DNA of 15,955 bases from an uncultured Blastocatellia bacterium (GTDB lineage: Bacteria; Acidobacteriota; Blastocatellia; Pyrinomonadales; Pyrinomonadaceae): the NCBI GenBank assembly GCA_946480785.1, contig CAMLLD010000104.1, positions 1-15,955 of the forward strand, written 5' to 3'. Within the stretch, counting starts at the first letter, position 1. Every line of letters starts with the position of its first letter. Positions 7,367-14,664 of the stretch are shown in pieces. A model generated the notes under the pieces. The model did not search any database and was not told the origin of the DNA. It worked only from the letters and a program-made list of their open reading frames with translations. Made by a program: the position numbers and the translations under genes.

Positions 7367-9196
7367 TCAGTGGTGTTCGAGCTTGACCGGATACACGAGG
7401 ACGTTGTCGGTTGTTTTGACTGTCGTCAGCGTGTCGCCGCGTTCGACTTCCGGTTTGCTCGTTGTTTGCGTCAATAAGAAATCCTGCACGAGTTTGTTCT
7501 GCGCCGGATCGGTGATGAGTCCGCCGGTTTTCTGACTGGCAAACTTCTTCAGCGCGTCAACCTCTGGTATCGCGTCCCTGGAAAAGATCAGCCACACTCG
7601 TTCAATCCCCTGCTCCTTGTCGAAAGTGAACCAGCTCACCGCGGGAATCTGGAGCTCGGTGTTGGCGCTTAGCAGAGACGAGCCTTCGTTTGCTGTCGGC
7701 GAGGGGAAGAGCACAACAAACTCGGCCGCGTCGGAACCGTTTCGCGGTCCTTCGTTGAGCACGTAGAGATGACCGGCTTGCGGACTACGAACGTTTAGCC
7801 GGATCGCGTCTTTCAACTCAAAATTGATCTCGCCCGCGAGCGTATAGATTTTTTCCTTTCCCGCTCTCGTCTGGCGCACTGTGATCCAGTAGGTGAGCGC
7901 TCGTTCAGAAACGGGCCCAACGGACGTACTGGTCGTCGTTGCCGTAGCGGCAGGTTGCGCTCGCGAGCGGCGCCAGACGTTAACGCCGAAAGTCACCGCA
8001 ATGAAGAAGGCCAGCACCAGGAGGGCAACAGCCAAGGCGCGCTTATTGTCGGTTTTACGATCACGCTGGTCCAAAGCAACAGGTCCGCCCTCGAGCTGCT
8101 TTCTCAGGTTGCGCAGATCGATCAGCATGTCCTTCGCTGTTTGATATCGATCTTCAACGTCCTTCGCCATCGCCTTGTTAACGATCCGTTGCAACTCAGG
8201 CGGCGTCTGCGGAGCCGCTTTCGCGAGCGGCGGCGGATCGTTCTCGATGATCTGCACGAGCGTGTGACTAATGGTTGGACCACCGAACGGCATCGCGCCG
8301 GTCACCATCTCGTAAAGCATCACCCCCGTGCTCCAGATGTCGGTGCGTTCATCGACGGCGCGCGACTGCGCCTGTTCGGGAGACATGTAGTTGATCGTGC
8401 CCATCAACATGCCGGGCGCGGTCTTCATCTCCGTCGCTGCTTCGGAATCAGAATTGTGATCCCTCGCTAGCGTCGGTTGCTTCTCGGTCACTTTCGCCAA
8501 ACCGAAATCGAGCACTTTCACGACGCGATCGCGCCGGCGAATCATCACGTTTTCCGGTTTGATGTCGCGGTGAACGATGCGCGCTTCGTGCGCGGCGTCG
8601 AGCGCGGCGAGTATTTGGATCGTGATGTCGAGAATTTCAGTCAGCTTCAGGCGTTGGGTACGCAAATGGTCGCGCAGCGTATGGCCGTCGATGAACTCCG
8701 TCGCGAGATACGTCAAAGTGTTCGCTTCGCCGAACTCGAAGATCGTGAGGATGTTTGGTTGGTTCAACGATGACGCGACTCTCGCTTCCTGGCGAAAGCG
8801 CTGCATGCGTCGCTTGTCTGACGAGACGTCGGTGGAGAGCACTTTCAACGCGACGGTGCGATCGAGACGCGAGTCGCGCGCGAGATAAACCTCGCCCATG
8901 CCGCCAGCGCCGAGTCGATCGAGAATGAAATAAGCGCCAAACTGCTGGCCTTTATTGAGCGCGGGAGCGTGTTCTTCATTGATGCTCAGCAACGCAGCGC
9001 CCTGCTCCGCCGCGTGTCCGCCGATGAAGTTTTCCGCATTCGCCTGCTGATGCGACGCAATCAGTTTCTCGACTTCGGAACGCAGCGCGTCGTCGTCGCC
9101 GCATTTCTCCGCCACAAAATCGCGGCGCGCATCACTGTCGAGCGAGATGGCCGATTTGAAAATCTGACTGATCTGGCGCCAGCGTTCGGGAGTCAA
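7367..9196 (-). CDS. Transmembrane Ser/Thr protein kinase with extracytoplasmic DUF4384-like domain
   Basis: This 609-residue protein opens with MTPERWRQI, the N-terminal segment typical of kinases paired with X6-type ECF sigma factors. The kinase domain covers about 87-365, with glycine loop LGAGGMGEVY, Lys118 (VALK), Glu137, the catalytic loop HRDIKPEN (Asp211), DFG at 230-232 and SPE at 272-274. All key residues are present, so it should be active. A single membrane helix spans about 386-407. The outer part (about 430-609) resembles DUF4384 (IRLNVRSPQAGHLYVL, FVVLFP) and the secreted protein encoded at 2350-3225. The TTG at 9196 overlaps the sigma factor stop as TTGA, and the N-terminus fits the family from its first residue. 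The likely job is to sense an envelope cue and phosphorylate the sigma factor or other cytoplasmic targets (inference). Confidence 0.94.
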   Translation of the reverse strand: MTPERWRQISQIFKSAISLDSDARRDFVAEKCGDDDALRSEVEKLIASHQQANAENFIGGHAAEQGAALLSINEEHAPALNKGQQFGAYFILDRLGAGGMGEVYLARDSRLDRTVALKVLSTDVSSDKRRMQRFRQEARVASSLNQPNILTIFEFGEANTLTYLATEFIDGHTLRDHLRTQRLKLTEILDITIQILAALDAAHEARIVHRDIKPENVMIRRRDRVVKVLDFGLAKVTEKQPTLARDHNSDSEAATEMKTAPGMLMGTINYMSPEQAQSRAVDERTDIWSTGVMLYEMVTGAMPFGGPTISHTLVQIIENDPPPLAKAAPQTPPELQRIVNKAMAKDVEDRYQTAKDMLIDLRNLRKQLEGGPVALDQRDRKTDNKRALAVALLVLAFFIAVTFGVNVWRRSRAQPAATATTTSTSVGPVSERALTYWITVRQTRAGKEKIYTLAGEINFELKDAIRLNVRSPQAGHLYVLNEGPRNGSDAAEFVVLFPSPTANEGSSLLSANTELQIPAVSWFTFDKEQGIERVWLIFSRDAIPEVDALKKFASQKTGGLITDPAQNKLVQDFLLTQTTSKPEVERGDTLTTVKTTDNVLVYPVKLEHH

Positions 9197-9774
9197 TTCG
9201 AGGCACTCTCGGCAAGTTGTTTATGGAGCCACGCGCGTGCCATGTTCCAGTCGCGCGTGACGGTGTTTTCGGAAACGTGCAATACGCCCGCGATCTCCTC
9301 GTTGTTCAAGCCGCCGAAGTAGCGCAGCTCGACCACCTGGCTGCGCCGTGAATCCATTTCGGCGAGAGTCTTCAACGCTTCGTCAAGCCGGAGCAACTCC
9401 GCCCCGATGCCGCTCGTCACCGCCACGGCTTCGTCGAGCGAGACTTGTTGCGCGCCGCCGCCGCGTTTCGCATACGCGTGCCGGCGCGCGTGATCGATCA
9501 GGATGCGGCGCATGATCTGCGCGGAGATGGCGAAGAAGTGCGAACGATTGGCCCAATGCACGTTCTTCTGATCGACGAGCCGCACGTAAGCTTCGTTGAT
9601 CAAAGCGGTGGTTTGCAGCGTGTGGCCTTTTCGTTCCCGGCTCATGTAGCGGCGCGCGAGCCGGTGCAGCTCGTCGTAGACCAGCGGATACAACTCGTCG
9701 AGCGCGGACTGGTTTCCATCGCTCCATTCAGCGAGCAGTTGCGTGATCTCGTGCTGCTTTGGTGGTCTTCTCAA
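9193..9774 (-). CDS. ECF sigma factor, sigma-70 X6 type
   Basis: This 193-residue sigma factor has region 2 in the first half (ALDELYPLVYDELHRLARRY, then HTLQTTALINEAYVRLVD) and region 4 in the second (VVELRYFGGLNNEEIAGVL, a helix-turn-helix with VSENTVTRDW). Ordinary ECF factors carry acidic residues in region 2.2 that bind core polymerase. Here the stretch is LQTTALINEAY (residues 53-63), largely neutral and with Thr55 and Thr56. Kinase-dependent ECF factors such as Vibrio EcfP lack the acidic patch and are switched on by threonine phosphorylation in that region; the adjacent kinase makes this plausible here. The start appears to be TTG at 9774, directly after an in-frame TAA and without a Shine-Dalgarno site. 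The gene is only 12 bases downstream of the ferritin-like gene, so translation may depend on coupling. No anti-sigma gene is visible. Confidence 0.93.
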   Translation of the reverse strand: MRRPPKQHEITQLLAEWSDGNQSALDELYPLVYDELHRLARRYMSRERKGHTLQTTALINEAYVRLVDQKNVHWANRSHFFAISAQIMRRILIDHARRHAYAKRGGGAQQVSLDEAVAVTSGIGAELLRLDEALKTLAEMDSRRSQVVELRYFGGLNNEEIAGVLHVSENTVTRDWNMARAWLHKQLAESASN

Positions 9775-9786
9775 TTAATAATTAAA

Positions 9787-10245
9787 TCAGGTCTGGTACT
9801 GCGTGATCTCGCCGGGCTTGCGCAACATCTTGTTCACTTCACCGACGTGCAGCTCTTCCTCCGCGATCATGCGGCGAGCATATTCTTCAAGCAACACTGA
9901 ACGATCGCGCACCAGTTCCAAAAGTTGCTTGTAAAGAGCGAGTCCCTCGTTCTCAGCTTTGAGTGATTCGATGAGGATGTCGTTGATGCCGTGTTTGTGC
10001 GTCTCGAGCAGCGCGCCGATCTTCAGTGACGGATGCTCGCCGAAATGCGTGACGAGTTCGCCCGCTTCGTTCGCGTGCGCGAGACAAGTGGTCGCTTCGT
10101 TGCGCAACCAGCTCACGATCGGAATACGGTTGTGACCAAAAACCATGAGGGCGTAATGCGTATAGCGCACGACGCCCGCGAGTTCGGCTTCCATTATGTG
10201 GTTTAGTAGTTTGACCGCCGTCGTCTTATCGAAATCTTCCGCCAT
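9787..10245 (-). CDS. Bacterioferritin-like ferritin-fold protein
   Basis: This 152-residue four-helix protein matches the bacterioferritin/ferritin-like superfamily in length and motif order. By comparison with E. coli Bfr, candidate di-iron ligands are Glu21 (EAELAGVVRY), His57 (CLAHANE), Glu98 (KAENEG), Glu130 and His133 (EEELH). The glutamate normally three residues before the first histidine seems to be Cys54 instead. If my alignment is right, the metal site is altered. No methionine in the usual haem-binding place is obvious to me. The likely role is iron storage or peroxide and iron handling in the cytoplasm. AAGGAGG sits three bases before the ATG, rather close. The gene starts eight bases after the dimethylargininase-like gene and ends 12 bases before the sigma factor gene. 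Assignment to true Bfr rather than a related ferritin-like family is uncertain. Confidence 0.85.
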   Translation of the reverse strand: MAEDFDKTTAVKLLNHIMEAELAGVVRYTHYALMVFGHNRIPIVSWLRNEATTCLAHANEAGELVTHFGEHPSLKIGALLETHKHGINDILIESLKAENEGLALYKQLLELVRDRSVLLEEYARRMIAEEELHVGEVNKMLRKPGEITQYQT

Positions 10246-10253
10246 AGTCCTCC

Positions 10254-11024
10254 TTAAAACCGCAACGACAGGCAGCTAAGGCCGCCGTCCATCTTTTCAA
10301 ACTCCGACATCTCTAATGTGACTGTTTGATAACCCAGATTCTGCAACTTCTGTCGCAGCAGCGGAAAACCCGCAGCTACCAGAATCGAGTCGTTTACGCA
10401 CAAACAGTTTGCGGCGTATGCCTCTGCGCTGTCTACGTCCATCAGATCGTAATCGGAAAGTTGTTCCAGTCTCTTTAGCTCGTCAATCACGAGCATCCGG
10501 TTGCCGCCGAGATAAGCGAGTCCGCTCTTTAAGTGCAGGATATTACTCAGGCTGCGGATGTCGATCAAAGTCGAATCGTAGCCGAACGCGCTGAGGACGG
10601 CTGCGAGTTGCGCGGCGCCGTGTTCGTTGGTGCGGTGCGAAACGCCGATAAAGAACTCGTTGCCCGCTTCGCAAATGTCGCCGCCGTCGAGTGTGCCGGG
10701 CTCACTGATCTCGAAAACGCGCGGATAGTGGTCCAGCAACACGCTGCGGATCTCTTCGATCTCACCGAGCCGGCTGGCAGCTCCCGGTCGCGTGATGATC
10801 GCGCCGCGTTCCGTCAACACCGCCGTGTCTTCCACAAACGTTGAATCCGGATAGCGCTCGTCAGCCGCCAGATGCGTCAACTTTAAGCCGCAGTTTTCGA
10901 GCGCACGGCAATAGGCTGCATGCTGTTCGAGCGCGAGGTCGTAATTCGGCTTGCCGAGATCGACACGCGTCAGACCATCGGCGAAGTTCGCAGCAGGAGG
11001 TCGAACAATCGCGCGCGTGAACAC
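10254..11024 (-). CDS. Dimethylargininase-like (DDAH family) amidinohydrolase
   Basis: This 256-residue enzyme belongs to the guanidine-modifying (pentein) superfamily and best fits NG,NG-dimethylarginine dimethylaminohydrolase, which converts methylated arginines to citrulline plus methylamines. Visible signatures are DSTFVEDTAVL (60-70, with Glu65/Asp66), LDGGDI (112-117), the catalytic His164 in ILHLKSG, and Cys251 in the closing DGGLSCLSLRF. Length and C-terminus are typical of bacterial DDAH-like proteins. Arginine deiminase-type activity on another guanidino compound cannot be excluded. Translation starts at GTG (11024), immediately after the transporter's TGA, with GGAAGG eight bases upstream lying inside the transporter's last codons. 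This arrangement points to coupling. Placement between a peptide importer and a ferritin-like gene suggests catabolism of methylarginine released from peptides, an inference only. Confidence 0.92.
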   Translation of the reverse strand: MFTRAIVRPPAANFADGLTRVDLGKPNYDLALEQHAAYCRALENCGLKLTHLAADERYPDSTFVEDTAVLTERGAIITRPGAASRLGEIEEIRSVLLDHYPRVFEISEPGTLDGGDICEAGNEFFIGVSHRTNEHGAAQLAAVLSAFGYDSTLIDIRSLSNILHLKSGLAYLGGNRMLVIDELKRLEQLSDYDLMDVDSAEAYAANCLCVNDSILVAAGFPLLRQKLQNLGYQTVTLEMSEFEKMDGGLSCLSLRF

Positions 11025-12428
11025 TCAACGAACCTTCCCCATCATGCGCTTGATCGCCGGCGTGAGCAGCGCGAGTATGCCCGCGGACACGAGCAGACCA
11101 ACCGCGATGCCGCCGTAGAGTTCCGCGAGGCGCGACGGGTTCTTCGAGTCGAAGAATCCAGAGAGATAACCCGCCAGCTTGTTGCCGAAGGACGCCGCGA
11201 GAAACCAGATGCCCATCATGATGCCGACGAGTTTTACGGGAGCGAGTTTCGTCACCGTGCTCAAACCGATCGGACTCAAACACAACTCGCCGCACACCGC
11301 GAGAAAGTAAAGCGCCACGAGCCACCAAACACTCACTCTGCCTCCCGCCGTGAACAGCGACGCCGGCACCAGCAGCATGAACGCCAAGCCGATGAAGCCG
11401 AGGCCGAGCGCAAACTTCCGCGGACTCGAAGGCTGTCGATCTCCCATCCGAATCCAAAGCCACGAAAACACCGGCGCCAGAATGATCACGAACGTCCCGG
11501 TCAACGACTGTAGAAACGGCACCGGAAAACTTATGCCGAACATTTTGTTCCGCACCAGCCTGTCAGCAAACAGATTCAGGCTCGCGCCTTTCTGCTCGTA
11601 GGCACCCCAGAACAGGATCGTGAACAGAAAGAAGATGAAGACGACGAAGATGCGTTTCCAATCGTCGCGCGTTAAAGGCTGGCGCGCAGCGACGTCGTCT
11701 GTCTTGATCTTCGACGCTTTCTTCAGCTTGTTGCCGACGCCTTTGAGTCGTTCCTGATGCAGCAGGTAAATGATCAGGCCCACGATCATGCCCACGCCGG
11801 CCGCGCCAAAACCCCAGTGCCAACTCGTATTCGGATCCTGGCCCATCGACACGAGAAAACTCTTGAACGTCTCGCCCTTCGCGAGATAGCCGACGACGAA
11901 GCCCGCCAACACCGAACCGAGATTGATGCCCATGTAAAAGATCGAGAAGCCGCTGTCGCGCCGCGGATCGTTTTCGCGATACAGACCGCCGACCATCGTG
12001 CTGATGTTAGGTTTCAAGAGACCGGTGCCGACCGAGATCAGGATCAGTCCGAGATAGAACGTCGTCATCGAACGGAACACGAGCGAGAAGTGGCCGGCCG
12101 CGATGATGAGTCCGCCGAGAAACACAGCGAGACGCGCGCCGGTGACGTAGTCTGCGATCAGTCCGCCGGGCACTGCGGTCAGGTAAACGGACATCGTGTA
12201 GGTGCCATAGATCGACGCCGCGTCCTTCACGGTGAAACCGAGTCCGCCCTGCGCGGCGGCGGAAGTCATGTAAAGGATCAGGATCGAACGCATGCCGTAG
12301 TAACTGAAACGTTCCCACAGCTCGGTGAAAAAGAGCGTGCCCAGCCCGCGCGGATGCCCCAGCAAGCCGGTGGTTTCAGTGACTTGCGCCTCTTCGAGTT
12401 CGGTGGTCAGGACGGCTTCGTTGGTCAT
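11025..12428 (-). CDS. POT/PTR2 family proton-dependent peptide transporter
   Basis: This 467-residue membrane protein is a major facilitator of the proton-coupled oligopeptide transporter family. The diagnostic ExxERFxYY motif is at 36-44 (ELWERFSYY), GGLIADYVTGAR at 88-99, and the PTR2 signature GTGLLKPNIS at 134-143, followed by FYMGINLGS. Many hydrophobic segments are consistent with 12-14 membrane helices in the inner membrane. The family imports di- and tripeptides with protons. The length is slightly shorter than many bacterial homologues, but both ends look complete. The ATG at 12428 has no Shine-Dalgarno site, and the promoter upstream would give a leader of only a few bases, so the message may be nearly leaderless. 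The gene opens a five-gene run down to the kinase, with gaps of 12 bases or less. Confidence 0.94.
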   Translation of the reverse strand: MTNEAVLTTELEEAQVTETTGLLGHPRGLGTLFFTELWERFSYYGMRSILILYMTSAAAQGGLGFTVKDAASIYGTYTMSVYLTAVPGGLIADYVTGARLAVFLGGLIIAAGHFSLVFRSMTTFYLGLILISVGTGLLKPNISTMVGGLYRENDPRRDSGFSIFYMGINLGSVLAGFVVGYLAKGETFKSFLVSMGQDPNTSWHWGFGAAGVGMIVGLIIYLLHQERLKGVGNKLKKASKIKTDDVAARQPLTRDDWKRIFVVFIFFLFTILFWGAYEQKGASLNLFADRLVRNKMFGISFPVPFLQSLTGTFVIILAPVFSWLWIRMGDRQPSSPRKFALGLGFIGLAFMLLVPASLFTAGGRVSVWWLVALYFLAVCGELCLSPIGLSTVTKLAPVKLVGIMMGIWFLAASFGNKLAGYLSGFFDSKNPSRLAELYGGIAVGLLVSAGILALLTPAIKRMMGKVR

Positions 12429-12439
12429 AAATGGGCCGC

Positions 12440-12468
12440 AATATAGCCGCAGCGCCGGGAAACTTCAA
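12440..12468 (-). promoter_or_regulatory. Sigma70-like promoter of the transporter-to-kinase operon
   Basis: On the minus strand TTGAAG (12463-12468) and TATATT (12440-12445) are separated by 17 bases, matching the sigma70 consensus at four and five of six positions. The start of transcription would fall about 4-7 bases before the ATG at 12428, giving a leaderless or near-leaderless mRNA. This agrees with the missing Shine-Dalgarno site. A direct heptamer repeat, AAACTTC twice (12460-12473, plus strand), overlaps the -35 element and could be an operator. Confidence 0.55.
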
Positions 12469-12529
12469 ACTTCCGGGGCGCATCTATGCCGCTAACGCCG
12501 TCTCTCCCTGACCCGTCAAAAACCGTGTT

Positions 12530-13687
12530 ATGAAAACTACTACCCTTCTACTACTCTTCGCTTTTCTAGCTTTTTGTTCGCCTTTACACGCGCAATCAGG
12601 GCGGAACCGCAATACCAAACCACCAACGGAAACGAAGACCGAAAAGAGCGACGCCTCGACTGATACCGGCGTTAACGAGTCGAAGATCGATCCGAACGGC
12701 GAGACTGTCGAAGGCGATGTGATTCGCACGGACACCGCGCTCGTCATGGTTCCCGTCTCGGTGATGGATCGCTCGGGGCGTTACGTGCCGCTGCTGAAGC
12801 GCGAAAACTTCCGCATCTCGGAAAACGGCGTCGAACAGAAGATCGCTTACTTCGCTACGACCGATTCGCCGTTCACGGTGGTGTTGTTGATCGATACGAG
12901 CGGTTCGACGCATTTCAAACTCGACGAAATTCAGGACGCGGCCATCGACTTCGTCAGCAAACTGAAAGACAACGACAGCGTGATGGTGATGTCGTTTGAC
13001 GATCGCATCTCGGTCGAGTGTAGAGCGACGACGGATCGCGAAGAGATCAGACGCGCCATCAAACACACGCGCACCGGCGGCGGCACGCGTCTTTACGACG
13101 CGGTGGAAGACATTCTCAAGAAACAGCTCAACACGATTCCCGGCCGCAAAGCCGTCGTGCTCTTCACTGACGGTGTGGACACGACCAGCCATCGAGGAAC
13201 TTACGAGAGCACGCTTCGTCTCGCGGAAGAATCGGACGCGCCGATCTACGCGGTTGACTACGACACGTCGGGAACGGGTTCGATCTACGGTGGCGGCGGG
13301 ATTCCGGTGCCGGGCGGACGTGGCGGCATCATCTTTGGTTCGCCGTTTCCGCGTCCCGGAGGAGGAACGGTCGGTGGTGGGATCGGCGATTACAAACGCG
13401 CCGTGCGATACCTGCACGCGATTTCAGAAACAACCGGCGGACGTTTCTACAGCGGCGATTCGATGTTCGGCATCGGGCAGGCGTTTACGTGGATCGCGGA
13501 AGAGCTTGGTCGGCAGTACAGTCTGGGCTATTACCCCAACACGGCCGGCAAAGAGGGCGAGCGGCGGCAGATCAAAGTGAAGACGACCGAGCCTGATCTG
13601 GTGGTGAAGTCACGCGATAGTTACATCTACTCGGAGCCGAAAAAAGGCGCGAAAGATTCGAACTGGTCCACGACGACGCAACGTTGA
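12530..13687 (+). CDS. Secreted VWFA-related acidobacterial-domain protein
   Basis: This 385-residue protein fits the VWFA-related domain family common in Acidobacteriota. Residues 1-22 are a signal peptide (MKTTTLLLLFAFLAF, ending HAQ). A Lys/Thr/Glu-rich linker follows, then an N-terminal beta region (VPVSVMDRSGRYVPLLKREN, SENGVEQKI). The von Willebrand A domain begins at VVLLIDTSGST, with the metal-binding DxSxS at 122-126, Thr186 (GGGTRLYDA) and Asp214 (LFTDGVD), so the MIDAS site looks intact. Residues about 246-287 form a Gly/Pro-rich insertion. The C-terminal part (EELGRQYSLGYYP) is typical of the family. The role is probably protein-protein or surface adhesion outside the cytoplasm; the partner is unknown. 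No Shine-Dalgarno precedes the ATG. The gene is divergent from the transporter and convergent with the ATPase gene, whose stop lies five bases away. Confidence 0.92.
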   Translation: MKTTTLLLLFAFLAFCSPLHAQSGRNRNTKPPTETKTEKSDASTDTGVNESKIDPNGETVEGDVIRTDTALVMVPVSVMDRSGRYVPLLKRENFRISENGVEQKIAYFATTDSPFTVVLLIDTSGSTHFKLDEIQDAAIDFVSKLKDNDSVMVMSFDDRISVECRATTDREEIRRAIKHTRTGGGTRLYDAVEDILKKQLNTIPGRKAVVLFTDGVDTTSHRGTYESTLRLAEESDAPIYAVDYDTSGTGSIYGGGGIPVPGGRGGIIFGSPFPRPGGGTVGGGIGDYKRAVRYLHAISETTGGRFYSGDSMFGIGQAFTWIAEELGRQYSLGYYPNTAGKEGERRQIKVKTTEPDLVVKSRDSYIYSEPKKGAKDSNWSTTTQR

Positions 13688-13692
13688 GTTTT

Positions 13693-14664
13693 TCAAATAC
13701 AAAAAGGCGTGAAGGACGCGAGGTGGTTTTGGAGCGCCTTCGCGCCGGTGATCTCGTAGGGTTGTTGCGGCGCAAGGAAGATTTCGATTGAGCGCCGGCG
13801 AAACTCATTGCCGCGAAACTTTGCACAGAACTCGTTCGCGACTTCGAGCTGTCCTTTGCGTCGGGCTTTGCAGAAGCGGCACTGCTTCGCCGCATCTTCT
13901 GAAACCACGCCGTTGATGATCAATCTCCGCAATGGCACTTTCAATTTATCCAGCGCCTTCGCGAGATCCATCGTCTCTTCCAAACTCATCCGCTCGGGAA
14001 TCGCCACGCCGACAAACTCGCACGTCTCCGGATCTGTCAGCAGCGCCAGCACGCGCTTGATGCTTTTCGATAACGCGACCAGTTCCTCCGCGACTTCGGT
14101 TGCGCGCACCACGTTCTGATATTTCAACAACAGCTTCATGAACGTCCTGATCCACGAGAGCGCGACCTCGGGCAATTCGAGAAAGCGGATCAGATGGCCC
14201 GTCGGCGCAGTGTCGAGAATGATCGAGTCGTAACGGTTTTCGTCGAGCAGTTCGCTGATCGTGCCGAGCGCGGCTATCTCGTCGATGCCGGGTGGAGTTA
14301 GTTCGACGAGCTCGCGCATCGCTTCGCGATCGAACTGGATCTCCATGCCCGCACGACCGGACAGCGACGTAAACAGATCGTCAGTCCACGAGCGATAACG
14401 TTGCTTGAGCTCTTCAAACCACTTGCCGGGATCGATCTCCATCGCGTCGAGATTCTTGCGGCCCGCGACGCCCTTTTTAAGTTCGCCGATCGGTTCGGCG
14501 AAGCCGTCGGATAGTGAGTGCGCGGGGTCGGTGGAAAAGACGAGCAGTTTGCGTTTGGGATCTTGTTTGGCCGCGCCCAGCGCGTACGATGCCGCGGCAG
14601 TAGTCTTCCCAACACCACCCTTCCCACCGAAGATCGTTATTTTTTTGATTTCGGCGCCTTCCAA
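13693..14664 (-). CDS. ArsA/Get3-family P-loop ATPase (downstream copy)
   Basis: This 323-residue protein has the single ArsA/Get3 ATPase domain. The deviant Walker A with signature lysine is at 13-21 (GGKGGVGKT), switch I STDPAHS at 44-50 and switch II DTAPTGH at 151-157. A CxxC pair (Cys262, Cys265 in CRFCKARR) corresponds to the zinc-binding pair that joins Get3 dimers. The family includes arsenite-pump ATPases and tail-anchored-protein targeting factors. No arsenic genes are nearby, so a Get3-like role in handling hydrophobic or assembly clients seems more likely than arsenic resistance (inference). The only usable start is TTG at 14664, with AGGA eight bases upstream inside the preceding gene, giving a 28-base overlap with the other ATPase. 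The stop lies five bases from the convergent VWFA gene. Confidence 0.93.
   Translation of the reverse strand: MEGAEIKKITIFGGKGGVGKTTAAASYALGAAKQDPKRKLLVFSTDPAHSLSDGFAEPIGELKKGVAGRKNLDAMEIDPGKWFEELKQRYRSWTDDLFTSLSGRAGMEIQFDREAMRELVELTPPGIDEIAALGTISELLDENRYDSIILDTAPTGHLIRFLELPEVALSWIRTFMKLLLKYQNVVRATEVAEELVALSKSIKRVLALLTDPETCEFVGVAIPERMSLEETMDLAKALDKLKVPLRRLIINGVVSEDAAKQCRFCKARRKGQLEVANEFCAKFRGNEFRRRSIEIFLAPQQPYEITGAKALQNHLASFTPFCI

Noticed and set aside
13680..13700. Terminator between the convergent VWFA and ATPase genes
   Set aside because: Only five bases separate the stops and there is no hairpin there. Termination must occur inside the opposing genes or elsewhere.
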